From: a virus
DNA: 41,559 nucleotides
Virus record (IMG/VR): IMGVR_UViG_3300031825_000365
Coordinates: 1-41,559 of that record
Reading direction: 5' to 3' (one strand)
In this document: one piece after another, positions 1 to 6,628 of the stretch
How the letters are laid out: the number at the start of each line of letters is the position of its first letter
How positions within the stretch are numbered: the first letter of the stretch is position 1
Notes under the pieces: generated by a model
The model's database searches: none
Told to the model about the DNA's origin: nothing
Seen by the model: the letters and a program-made list of their open reading frames with translations, nothing else
Made by a program: the position numbers and the translations under genes

Positions 1-1314
1 ATGGCAACGAACTTATTAACCGACCGCACGATCTTGGCATCCAAGCCGAAAGACCGTGAATACGAACTCACCGACGGCGGAGGCCTCGCCCTTCGCATCA
101 AGACCAACGGCACCAAGATGTGGGCGGTGCGGTACACCAGCCCGACGACCGGAAAGCGCGTGCGCGAGTACATCGGCGCCTATCCGGCGCTTCGCCTCGC
201 AGATGCGCGCGAGAAGGCATCCCAACGAAAGACGCTTGTAGCGCAAGGCGTAAGCCCCGACGCAGCTGCGGTTCTCCTGGCGGAAGATGGGGATACCCCG
301 AGTACTGTCGGCGAGCTATACGACATTTGGTACACCAAGCACGTCGAGCGCAATCGCTCCAGCAAAAGCGACAAGGATTCGATCAAGAGCCGATTTGAGA
401 ACTATGTCCGCCCCCGGGTCGGTGACATCCCCTTGAGCAAGATCCGCCGCGGACAGCTCATGGTCGTCATTGATGCTGCGCGCGACGCGAACAAGATGCG
501 GACCGCGAACCTGCTCCTTGGCGAGCTCGGTCAGATGTTCCGGTACGCTGCGGCGCGAGAGTGGATGCAGGGTGATCCCACTGCCGCCATCACGCGCAAG
601 GACGCTGGCGGCCAGGACAACGAAAGCGATCGCGTCTTGGATGATGCGGAAATCGTCATGTTGCGCGACATCCTGGCAACACCACCCGAGTCGAAATCGC
701 GCTACTACACGGCAACGCGCCGGGTACTGCCTGTTCATACCGAGCTTGCCGTGTGGTGGACGCTGGCGACACTGGGCCGCGCCGTCGAGGTCGCTACCAT
801 CAAACGCAAGGGCGCTGTCAATCGGAAAGCTGCCACGTGGACCATTCCCGCCGATGTGTCGAAGAACAAGAAGCCCCACCTGGTGCACCTGAGTGAATTC
901 GCCCTGGCGGTGTGGGACCGAATGTGTGAGCTGCCCGGCGAAGGCGAGTATTTATTTGAAGGGCGCGATGGCGGCCACCTATCGGAAACCGAGGTAACTC
1001 GCCGACTGACCGATCGCCAAACTCGCGCCAAGCCGGTCAAGGGGCGAAAGAACAGCACGGTGCTTGATCTGCCCGGCGGCCACTGGAGTCAGCATGACCT
1101 GCGCCGCACGGGCGCCACGATCATGGGTGAGCTCGGAATCTCGTCCGACGTTATTGACTTGTGCCTAAACCATAAGAAGGCGAAGAAGACCACCCGGACC
1201 TATCAACGCCAGACAATGCTGCCCCAGCGGAAAGATGCGTTCGAAGCCCTTGGGCTACATCTCACCACACTACTGGGACAGCCGGTCGGCTGGCTCCCAT
1301 CCAGTGATGTATAG
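1..1314 (+). CDS. int: Tyrosine recombinase / phage integrase (P4-type, DUF4102 N-terminus)
   Basis: This 437-aa site-specific recombinase would integrate and excise the element. An N-terminal arm-binding DUF4102-like region spans about residues 10-95, a SAM-like core-binding domain about 100-200, and the catalytic domain about 210-410. The visible catalytic residues are R260 (in LGRAVEVATI), H365 and R368 (HDLRR), H391 (LNHKK) and the nucleophile Y401 (TYQR), so the enzyme looks intact. The ATG is the first base of the window, so its promoter and the expected attL lie just outside. P4-type integrases usually sit beside attL and read inwards, which fits this position. It is convergent with the minus-strand operon that ends at 1328. 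Confidence 0.96.
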   Translation: MATNLLTDRTILASKPKDREYELTDGGGLALRIKTNGTKMWAVRYTSPTTGKRVREYIGAYPALRLADAREKASQRKTLVAQGVSPDAAAVLLAEDGDTPSTVGELYDIWYTKHVERNRSSKSDKDSIKSRFENYVRPRVGDIPLSKIRRGQLMVVIDAARDANKMRTANLLLGELGQMFRYAAAREWMQGDPTAAITRKDAGGQDNESDRVLDDAEIVMLRDILATPPESKSRYYTATRRVLPVHTELAVWWTLATLGRAVEVATIKRKGAVNRKAATWTIPADVSKNKKPHLVHLSEFALAVWDRMCELPGEGEYLFEGRDGGHLSETEVTRRLTDRQTRAKPVKGRKNSTVLDLPGGHWSQHDLRRTGATIMGELGISSDVIDLCLNHKKAKKTTRTYQRQTMLPQRKDAFEALGLHLTTLLGQPVGWLPSSDV

Positions 1315-1327
1315 AAGACTGCTCAGA

Positions 1328-1588
1328 TCAATTACACCGTTCAGAGACGACGATTCGTCGGATCCAGTTTTTCGCGGCTTGCTCCGCACGCTCGAGCCAA
1401 GCCAACAATTCAGTACAACCCGCACCTTCCGACAGCCCACGTATATGCTGCAAGTAGAGACCTACCGTTCGCGACGTATTCCACGCGGCAGCCTCTTGGT
1501 AGAGACGCTGGAAGAAGTCTTCACCCTCAATCGCGCGGTAGCTGGAACTTTCGCTAAGAATTCTGGTTTCCCCTGAGAAACACTGCAA
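1328..1588 (-). CDS. Hypothetical protein, third gene of the 2116-1328 operon
   Basis: This 86-aa protein is of unknown function. Its start lies 35 bases inside the preceding gene, which suggests translational coupling. The C-terminal half carries an amphipathic pattern (FFQRLYQEAAAW, then LLAWLERAEQAAKNW). It resembles the helical C-termini of various bacterial hypothetical proteins that have a Trp-Ala/Asp-Trp spacing, but I cannot name a family. It is transcribed towards the integrase and stops 14 bases from it. No nuclease, membrane or secretion motif is visible. Confidence 0.6.
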   Translation of the reverse strand: MQCFSGETRILSESSSYRAIEGEDFFQRLYQEAAAWNTSRTVGLYLQHIRGLSEGAGCTELLAWLERAEQAAKNWIRRIVVSERCN

Positions 1589-1832
1589 CCTTTGCTTTTA
1601 GCAGCGAGGCATCATAGGTAGAAGTGCTGAGTGCACTCTGTAGCACCTTTCTCCGGATTTCAGTCGGCATTTCACGCCAGATGCTTAAGATCGCAGCCCC
1701 AAGGCAAGCAATGACTCGCCGCTCGCCTTCGTCAAGCACCCCAGTGTCTAACATCTCAACCGACGTGGGCAATCGTACGCCACCTTCATTTAGCCAGCGC
1801 TCAATGTCCGAGTCATCAGGATCGTGAATCAT
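1554..1832 (-). CDS. Hypothetical protein, paralogue of the adjacent upstream gene (copy 2)
   Basis: This 92-aa acidic, mostly helical protein is of unknown function. It is clearly paralogous to the gene directly upstream (1829-2116). Both have ERW..EGG near the N-terminus, a central ERR(V/I)(I/L)A.LGA..LS(I/L)W block, then RR.VL.S and a C-terminal D.S(L/V)LKA(K/R). The ATGA overlap at 1829-1832 couples the two. The pair therefore arose by tandem gene duplication and has diverged substantially. Confidence 0.7.
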   Translation of the reverse strand: MIHDPDDSDIERWLNEGGVRLPTSVEMLDTGVLDEGERRVIACLGAAILSIWREMPTEIRRKVLQSALSTSTYDASLLKAKVAVFLRGNQNS

Positions 1833-2116
1833 GTTTTCTGCCCCGAAAAAGCCCCTTCAGCGATGCGCGCAATCCTCGCCTTGAGTACAGACCTGTCGAA
1901 TGCTGCTTGAGCGATCTCGCTATTTAATACCCGCCGACGCGCGTCGAGCGGGAGCTCATCCCAGAGGCTCAACACCGACGCCCCTAGAAAAGCGAGAATT
2001 CGACGTTCAGACACCTCGAATTCCTCAATAGCGAACGCCTGAGCCAGAGACGCAAGTTGCGAGCCCCCCTCATCGTCCCATCGCTCTAGCGCTTTAGTAC
2101 CGGTTGTCTGTGACAT
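1829..2116 (-). CDS. Hypothetical protein, paralogue of the adjacent downstream gene (copy 1)
   Basis: This 95-aa protein is the first gene of a three-gene minus-strand operon (2116 to 1328). It shares the ERRI-LAFLGA-VLSLW core and the SVLKAR tail with the following gene, 1554-1832. No catalytic motif, transmembrane segment or zinc motif is visible. The operon lies between integrase and the plus-strand small genes, in the opposite orientation to both, which is typical of accessory cargo with its own promoter. Function unknown. Confidence 0.7.
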   Translation of the reverse strand: MSQTTGTKALERWDDEGGSQLASLAQAFAIEEFEVSERRILAFLGASVLSLWDELPLDARRRVLNSEIAQAAFDRSVLKARIARIAEGAFSGQKT

Positions 2117-2180
2117 GTTGCAGCCTCCCAGAAGATTGCATACAACCAGTGTAGGGCAGGCACTGCTTGACGACTTACGC

Positions 2181-2268
2181 CTGTTTCAATTTAGTCTTAG
2201 GCCAGACCTACCGCAGGGCGTACTGTGGGTATGTGGTACTCGCCACGACAACCAAAAAGGCAAACATC
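2181..2268 (+). promoter_or_regulatory. Duplicated promoter/leader region, copy 1
   Basis: This stretch aligns with 3476-3564 over almost its whole length, including GTTTCAATT-AGTC-TAGG, a central GGCGTAC, then GCCAC, ACAACC, AAAAGG and the ATGAC start. Conservation of non-coding sequence ahead of two different small ORFs suggests a shared promoter or translational control element. No clear -35/-10 pair stands out. Confidence 0.55.
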
Positions 2269-2430
2269 ATGACATTTCCTACCCGCTTCAGCGCCGCAGG
2301 TCCTCCCGCCCAACCTGGTCAATCGGACGTGCCTAACAAGCAGCAAGAACAGCAAAGCCAGGAACAAAAAGAAGAGGCAGCTCGTAAGCAAGCACAGAAC
2401 GACCCCATGAAACAGCGGACCCCTCAGTAG
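2269..2430 (+). CDS. Small hydrophilic Gln/Lys-rich protein (53 aa)
   Basis: A 53-aa protein from the ATG at 2269 (MTFPTRF...). An upstream in-frame ATG at 2167 would add 34 residues. I reject that start because those bases belong to the conserved leader shared with 3476-3564, whose own gene starts at the equivalent ATG. The C-terminal half is highly charged and Gln-rich (KQQEQQSQEQKEEAARKQ) and is probably helical or disordered. It looks related in style and control to the gene at 3565. Function unknown. Confidence 0.55.
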   Translation: MTFPTRFSAAGPPAQPGQSDVPNKQQEQQSQEQKEEAARKQAQNDPMKQRTPQ

Positions 2431-2701
2431 CGAATCGCACGCTTTCGGCCCATTCCTGTCACGGAAAACGCAGCTGCTTGGCTGCGGATGGATAGCTGAA
2501 AGCTTGTGAGCAGACGCTGACTCGTCGCGTGATTGCGAGGGCCAGCGTTGTCGTGTATCCATCCCGACACGATACTTCTGCACCGGTTCAAAGGCCGCGA
2601 TAGAGGCCAATCGGCCCAGAAAACAAAAACTCAGATCTGGTCGGCTGGTTCGCTATTTCGCGGATACGCCGCGCTGCGAATCATTTAGGCCGCGACCCAT
2701 C
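2431..2701. other. Intergenic stretch without a recognised gene
   Basis: I see no convincing ORF, tRNA or terminator in these 270 bases. Open frames here are short and lack ribosome-binding sites. Confidence 0.4.
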
Positions 2702-3136
2702 ATGAAGCTCTTTAGGAAGTCATTTGCACGCGTCATTTCTGCCTGCCTAACGTTCCTCTCTGCAACGAGATCGTTCAATCACGACGGTGGCCACCGAGAA
2801 CATCGGCCCTCCCCCCACGCTGCGACCTTGTCGCCTTGGCGTGTGTACAGAATCTATGCTCGCCCTGGGCGCCTGTTTCTCCGGAATGAGCAAGGAACAA
2901 TCTTTGACTTCGGCGTTATGAAAGGAGCTGAGCCCACGTTAGCCTATCGGCTGTTCGTGAAAGGTCTCACAGGCCGGGGGTTCGCTTCGCGCACGCTGCT
3001 GCTAGATGACATCACTAGTCGAATTGAGGCCGGTGAGATTACGAGTGAACAGCTTGACCTTCCCGAATGTACGGCTGGGTCAGAAGTAGATATGGATCGC
3101 GGTACGCACGTCGACGTCTCGATGAAGTTGGCTTGA
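2702..3136 (+). CDS. Hypothetical protein (144 aa)
   Basis: This ORF has a basic N-terminus (MKLFRKSFARVIS) that could be a weak amphipathic or membrane-associated helix. It is followed by a mixed alpha/beta stretch (RVYRIYARPGRLFLRNEQ, DFGVMKGAEPT). It matches no family I know. The ribosome-binding site is weak (no clear GGAG near the ATG). Its 3' end overlaps a frame leading into the IS3 remnant, so it may be a truncated host or phage gene. Coding status is moderately likely. Confidence 0.45.
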   Translation: MKLFRKSFARVISACLTFLSATRSFNHDGGHREHRPSPHAATLSPWRVYRIYARPGRLFLRNEQGTIFDFGVMKGAEPTLAYRLFVKGLTGRGFASRTLLLDDITSRIEAGEITSEQLDLPECTAGSEVDMDRGTHVDVSMKLA

Positions 3137-3229
3137 TCGGCCCAACCACTTACCGAATCGTCGCGGGTTTCCAAGACACCTGGTTGCCTCAAAATTTAGG
3201 CGATATGGAAGTGTGTCTGGAAGGAAAGA

Positions 3230-3436
3230 CGTCGCGGCAGCAATTATCATGTGAGTTCAAAATGCAGGCAGCAAAGCGAGTCACCGATCTAGGGCACAAG
3301 GTCGGTGACGTTACGACACACTTGGGTATGAGCAAGCACAACCTGTATGCGTGGCCCAAACGCTATTCGGGCAATCCCAAAACAGGGCGTACGGCAAGAT
3401 GACCAGAGCGCGGCGGTCCGTCAGCTAAAAGCCTAG
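3230..3436 (+). pseudogene. IS3-family transposase orfA remnant (frameshifted)
   Basis: The translated segment EFKMQAAKRVTDLGHKVGDV...LGMSKHNLYAWPKRYSG matches the helix-turn-helix N-terminal half of IS3-family OrfA (typically E-F-K-.-E-A-.-.-.-.-.-.-.-G, then LGVS.-LYAW.K.Y). The expected start is decayed. The frame then breaks near 3400: it stops at 3400-3402, but a neighbouring frame continues QDDQSAAVRQLKA to the TAG at 3434-3436, which is the expected continuation of OrfA. No orfB follows. It is a dead insertion-sequence fragment. Confidence 0.75.
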
Positions 3437-3475
3437 CTTATGGGATTGTCGAGCGACCATTGCCTCAAATTTAAG

Positions 3476-3564
3476 TTTGTTTCAATTCAGTCGTAGGTCC
3501 TGCCATTCGTTAGGCGTACCGTGAATTTGTGGCATACAGCCACAACAACCCAAAAGGTACACAC
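3476..3564 (+). promoter_or_regulatory. Duplicated promoter/leader region, copy 2
   Basis: This is the homologue of 2181-2268 and lies immediately upstream of the small gene at 3565. It shares GTTTCAATT, AGTC, TAGG, GGCGTAC, AGCCAC, ACAACC and AAAAGG in the same order and almost the same spacing. Confidence 0.55.
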
Positions 3565-3759
3565 ATGACTTCGACCATACGCATGAATTCCCCTGGTAAT
3601 CAATCAGGCCGCCTTAATGAGAAAGACCTGCCGGGCAAGCACCTAGAAAAGCAAGCGGAACGACAACAGAAAGACTCCGCGCACAAGATTGATCCGACAG
3701 ACCGGAGCGAAAAAAAGGCACCTCAGGTCAGCGGAGATTCTGCCCCCCGGAAATCGTAA
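3565..3759 (+). CDS. Small hydrophilic charged protein (64 aa)
   Basis: A 64-aa protein that starts at the ATG equivalent to that of the gene at 2269, directly after the conserved leader. The in-frame ATG at 3529 lies inside that leader and is not preferred. The product is very rich in Lys, Glu, Gln, Ser and Asp (NEKDLPGKHLEKQAERQQKD) with no hydrophobic core, so it is probably disordered. Function unknown. The shared control region suggests joint regulation with 2269-2430. Confidence 0.55.
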   Translation: MTSTIRMNSPGNQSGRLNEKDLPGKHLEKQAERQQKDSAHKIDPTDRSEKKAPQVSGDSAPRKS

Positions 3760-3863
3760 CTGGCCGGAGCCCTGTTCGTCGGAAAAAACCTCGGCTCCTA
3801 TCGGGCCAGTGCCATCAAAGACTCCATCCATTGGAGGAGAGCCTACTAACAGCGGAGCTCGCC

Positions 3864-4142
3864 ATGAAGAACATAAGCAGTTCAGACTTCGACATTGATG
3901 GGCAGCCAATGCCGTCAAATACTCATCCTCAAAACAGCACGCCAGCTAGCGGAGAAAAAATAGCTAGCCGCGCTAGCCTTGATGGGGGCCGTAGAGCGGA
4001 TATCATGCACTCGGCTAAAGATCTCAAAAAGAACTCCCCACAGACGACAAGTTGGTTTGGCACCGGAAGTCCTTGGATAGCAACTGGCTTGTCTGCAGCA
4101 ACTGGCCTTATCCTCGGGGTAATGCTAGGGCGCCGCGAGTAG
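3864..4142 (+). CDS. YqjD/ElaB/DUF883-like small membrane-anchored protein
   Basis: A 92-aa protein with a polar N-terminal two-thirds and a single C-terminal hydrophobic segment that ends in basic residues (PWIATGLSAATGLILGVMLG, then RRE). This PW...G...GL.LG.LLGRR ending is the hallmark of the DUF883/ElaB/YqjD family. Family members are tail-anchored in the inner membrane and, in E. coli, bind stationary-phase ribosomes. The usual long charged helix before the anchor is shortened and diverged, so the relationship rests on the C-terminus. A TTG at 3831 in the same frame is an alternative start. Confidence 0.55.
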   Translation: MKNISSSDFDIDGQPMPSNTHPQNSTPASGEKIASRASLDGGRRADIMHSAKDLKKNSPQTTSWFGTGSPWIATGLSAATGLILGVMLGRRE

Positions 4143-4443
4143 AGACCTGGACCTCCTTCGACAGACCTCGTTGCGCAAGGCTCCTGAGCGTTGAAACGAA
4201 CAACGCCCAGGGAGCTGAAAACAAATCTTGTTGGCTCTCCGCCCGATGCGGCGGGATAGGAGCATTTCGCCTGGGTTCGAGCGAAAGCAGGACGCCAACT
4301 TTGAAGCGCTGCGCAAAGGTTGAACCAGCCCCCCTCAAAAGGTGAGGATATATCTAATTGGCGCTGGTGCGGCAACACTACGGCAAATCATTGCACGCCA
4401 GGCAGCATGAATCCCCCCACGATGTACCTTTGAAGGACAGCCA
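4143..4443. other. Intergenic stretch without a recognised gene
   Basis: About 300 bases separate the DUF883-like gene from the Rmf-like gene. I find no ORF with a ribosome-binding site and no clear terminator. A promoter for the 4444 gene is expected here but I cannot place it. Confidence 0.35.
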
Positions 4444-4671
4444 ATGCGGCGCGACGACATCCAAGAGCTTGGAGCACAGGCGGCGCGGGATGGTTTGACC
4501 TTGTTCAATTGCCCATATTTCAAAGCGGAAGAAATGCCTGGCCACACTGGGGAAGAGCTCAGCAGCTGGAAGGCCAGGGTCGATGCATGGGCGGCAGGAT
4601 GGAAATACGCACGAAACGTGGCCAGGCCGCCGCTACGTTTCCGGAAGTACATCCTCGAACGCAAACCGTAA
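4444..4671 (+). CDS. Rmf-like small protein, copy 1 (75 aa)
   Basis: This gene has a GAAGGA ribosome-binding site before the ATG at 4444. The product is clearly paralogous to the gene at 5412: both begin M.RDDI..LG..AAR(D/E)GLTL, continue with CPY, then MPGHTGE and end W...V(D/E)AW.AGW. The G...CPY...W..GW pattern recalls ribosome modulation factor (RMF) and the related CrpP family, small proteins that bind ribosomes or act in stress. The similarity is limited to this pattern, so the functional label is tentative. A rho-independent terminator follows at 4690. Confidence 0.7.
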   Translation: MRRDDIQELGAQAARDGLTLFNCPYFKAEEMPGHTGEELSSWKARVDAWAAGWKYARNVARPPLRFRKYILERKP

Positions 4672-4689
4672 GGCCCGTACTCACGCAAA

Positions 4690-4713
4690 GCCCCTACATT
4701 GGGGCGCATTTTT
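4690..4713 (+). terminator. Rho-independent terminator after the first Rmf-like gene
   Basis: GCCCC, a TACATT loop and GGGGC form a stem, followed by GCATTTTTAT on the plus strand. Confidence 0.65.
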
Positions 4714-4882
4714 ATGGTGTTCCACGGCTTTGCACATGCCACGGCGCGCCAGACCAGTTGTACGCCGCACGATGGATGCTCGCGTTTCTAATGGCCGTGC
4801 TAAAGATGAACGCGCCACGGGAGCACGCGCCTGCAGGCAATCCATTCCCGACACAGGCGCACCGATCTAGGAGGGAGACAAA

Positions 4883-5113
4883 ATGACCTCAGACACTCGG
4901 TTAGCAGACGTTATCGTCAAGCGTCCAGACCGATCTACGTGTCGGATACAACGCCGGCTAGTCATCAAGCGCGGCACGGCGGCCCCCCCAAAGCCTGAAT
5001 ACCACTGCGCTTTGCCCACAGGTGAACCTGTGAGCTGGTTGGGAGACGGGAAATACCGCCTCCCGGACGGCTCAATCGCGGTCGCGGTAGCTCATCGACC
5101 GCCTGCACCGTAG
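4883..5113 (+). CDS. Hypothetical small protein, 'PV(S/T)WLG...LPDG' family copy 1 (76 aa)
   Basis: This gene has a strong ribosome-binding site (AGGAGGGAG) eight or so bases before the ATG. Its C-terminal half (TGEPVSWLGDGKYRLPDGS) is matched by the gene at 27547 (DGRPVTWLGAEHYQLPDGT), so the two are paralogues lying on opposite sides of the late operon. Predicted beta-rich, soluble. I recognise no named family. The adjacent downstream terminator at 5218 marks it as an independent transcription unit. Confidence 0.7.
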   Translation: MTSDTRLADVIVKRPDRSTCRIQRRLVIKRGTAAPPKPEYHCALPTGEPVSWLGDGKYRLPDGSIAVAVAHRPPAP

Positions 5114-5217
5114 TTGGCCCCTGGGCGCAAGCTACGCAGGGGATGCCACGGCGCTAGATGGCATATGCTACATTTCCCCCGCCCATGTGCGTCCTTGGCC
5201 GGCGACTTTGGGTACTA

Positions 5218-5252
5218 CGTCCCAACCCCATCACGGGTTGGGACGTTTTTGC
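5218..5252 (+). terminator. Strong rho-independent terminator
   Basis: A perfect 11-bp stem (CGTCCCAACCC / GGGTTGGGACG) with a CATCAC loop is followed by TTTTT. It terminates the unit containing 4883-5113. Confidence 0.88.
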
Positions 5253-5411
5253 TTATGGGCCGAAGCAATTGGTATCGGCTCAGGAGATGCGCCGCAAGCT
5301 GCACAAGGGGATGGCGCCGCGCTAGGCTAGGTAGTACCGCCACACTATTGCAAGCCCGCCCCCCAAGCGCAATACTGACCTTCCCGTGTTCCTCTTTTGG
5401 AGGGTATAGCA

Positions 5412-5648
5412 ATGCAACGCGACGACATCCGAAAGTTGGGCGTCAAGGCTGCCCGCGAAGGCTTGACTCTGTGGGATTGCCCCTACTATTGCGCCGCGGC
5501 CATGCCCGGGCACACAGGTGAACTGATCACGGCATGGCGCGAGAAGGTCGAAGCTTGGGAAGCTGGGTGGTTAGCGGAAATGAAATGTTTGAGCCCCCCG
5601 GGAAAGACGAAGTTCGCACCGCTGTCAGTTGAGCGGCGCCCCAACTGA
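5412..5648 (+). CDS. Rmf-like small protein, copy 2 (78 aa)
   Basis: A GGAGGG ribosome-binding site at 5398-5403 selects the ATG at 5412 over the upstream in-frame candidate. The 78-aa product is paralogous to 4444-4671 (RDDI.KLG..AAREGLTL, then CPYY, AMPGHTGE, W...VEAWEAGW). It shares the same loose resemblance to ribosome modulation factor. Duplication within one kilobase, each copy with its own terminator, suggests independent expression units. Function is inferred only from the pattern. Confidence 0.7.
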   Translation: MQRDDIRKLGVKAAREGLTLWDCPYYCAAAMPGHTGELITAWREKVEAWEAGWLAEMKCLSPPGKTKFAPLSVERRPN

Positions 5649-5658
5649 ACTATGTGCT

Positions 5659-5683
5659 AACGCCCCAGCAATGGGGCGTTTTC
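5659..5683 (+). terminator. Terminator between plus-strand cargo and the late operon
   Basis: AACGCCCC and GGGGCGTT form an 8-bp stem followed by TTC on the plus strand. It lies between the end of the second Rmf-like gene and the convergent 3' end of the minus-strand spanin gene, and could act in both directions. Confidence 0.7.
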
Positions 5684-5696
5684 ATTGGCGGCATGG

Positions 5697-5942
5697 CTAC
5701 GGTCTGGCCCAAGCGTCTACCACTGTCTGATGCCGTGCCGCGCACTCTGCATACTGGAAGGCCAGCGCCACATGCGCCTGCGCCAGGTCGTCCCAAGAGG
5801 GCGAATCAACGCGCAGCACCGGCGGGCACGGCGCGCTGAGGTTGACGGGCAGCGTTGGCCGCGTCGATGGCTTCGTTGGTTGCGCGCACCCGGCCAGGGT
5901 CGCGCACGCAGTCAGCAGGCAAAGGGCGCTGAACGATTTCAC
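5697..5942 (-). CDS. Rz1: Outer-membrane spanin lipoprotein Rz1-like (nested in Rz)
   Basis: An 81-aa lipoprotein. The N-terminal signal peptide ends in the lipobox TLAGC, so Cys19 should be lipidated after cleavage. The mature part is proline-rich near its start (TKPSTRP), as is usual for o-spanins. It lies out of frame inside the 3' end of the i-spanin gene and extends past it, the classical Rz/Rz1 arrangement. Together they fuse inner and outer membranes in the last step of lysis. Confidence 0.85.
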   Translation of the reverse strand: MKSFSALCLLTACATLAGCAQPTKPSTRPTLPVNLSAPCPPVLRVDSPSWDDLAQAHVALAFQYAECAARHQTVVDAWARP

Positions 5943-6222
5943 GGGTATACCTCTCGATGACTTTGGGCTGGGCAGTGGCGAGCGTGTGCGCGGTACCGGC
6001 CAGGCTCTGCGACAGCCCGGTCAGCCGCTCGGCCTCAGTCCTGAATTCCTCCAGGCCCGCCACGCGGTGGGCTTCCTGGCACTCGGAGCGGCCCGCTTCG
6101 CGCTGGCTGTGCCCGTACCAGGCGACTCCCGCGCCGGCCACACCCAGCGCCATCGCCCCTGTGACGCCGGCCACGGCATAGCCCTTCCAGCCGGCCAGCG
6201 TCTTAATGGCGGCGGTGATCAT
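5806..6222 (-). CDS. Rz: Inner-membrane spanin Rz-like
   Basis: A 138-aa i-spanin starting at the ATG at 6222. A single N-terminal transmembrane segment (VAGVTGAMALGVAGAGVAW) is followed by a periplasmic helical region with a coiled-coil-like pattern and the typical spanin segment IERYTREIVQR. The start overlaps, in the ATGA arrangement (6219-6222), the stop codon that the endolysin would have if its frame were intact. This supports both the start choice and the claim that the endolysin frame is broken. Confidence 0.82.
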   Translation of the reverse strand: MITAAIKTLAGWKGYAVAGVTGAMALGVAGAGVAWYGHSQREAGRSECQEAHRVAGLEEFRTEAERLTGLSQSLAGTAHTLATAQPKVIERYTREIVQRPLPADCVRDPGRVRATNEAIDAANAARQPQRAVPAGAAR

Positions 6223-6628
6223 GCCCGCCCCTTCCAATCGCGCGGAATTTGGAAGTGCGGGCCGTCCTTGAACGACTTCCAATCCCCCCCCACTCCACCG
6301 GGACGCCTATCTCTGCGGCGCATGCCTTGACCACCGAGGCTAGGTCGGCAAACGCTTGCCAGTCGTTCCAGGGAATCCCACTGCCCACCAGCGGCGCCAA
6401 GTCAACGGCATGGCCAAGCCCATCCGCCTGGGGTAAGTGGTAGCTGTTCATGGTCTTGCTGGAACCGCGCACGACATACTCGCGTTGCTGCGCGATCGTC
6501 CGGACGCCCTCGACGACAGTGAAGTCCGCGGCCGTGCGCTGGATCGCCAGTTTCACGACGGCGACCAGGTCAGGATGCACGCCAACCAGACGCGTCAGGC
6601 TGCGCTGCGATAGCTGAAATTGGCTCAT
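6203..6628 (-). CDS. Endolysin, M15 peptidase (L-Ala-D-Glu peptidase-like), frame broken near the 3' end
   Basis: A peptidoglycan peptidase of the VanY/M15 family. N-terminal matches include FTVVEGVRT and the zinc-site segment SYH...GHAVDL (H64, D76). After EWGG (residues 112-115) the frame departs from the family. The minus strand has eight Gs (6284-6291) where nine would give the canonical WGGDW. The alternative frame then reads DWKSFKDGPHFQIPRDWKG and stops at 6219, exactly overlapping the spanin start. As read, the product ends in 26 unrelated residues and lacks the PHFQ zinc-ligand histidine. It is either a sequencing/assembly indel, a phase-variable tract or a real mutation. Confidence 0.85.
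   Translation of the reverse strand: MSQFQLSQRSLTRLVGVHPDLVAVVKLAIQRTAADFTVVEGVRTIAQQREYVVRGSSKTMNSYHLPQADGLGHAVDLAPLVGSGIPWNDWQAFADLASVVKACAAEIGVPVEWGGIGSRSRTARTSKFRAIGRGGHDHRRH

Noticed and set aside
316-888. Minus-strand frame of 190 codons opposite integrase
   Set aside because: Antisense shadow of the intact integrase; no ribosome-binding site.
4773-4870. 32-codon plus-strand ORF before the gene at 4883
   Set aside because: No ribosome-binding site and no recognisable composition.
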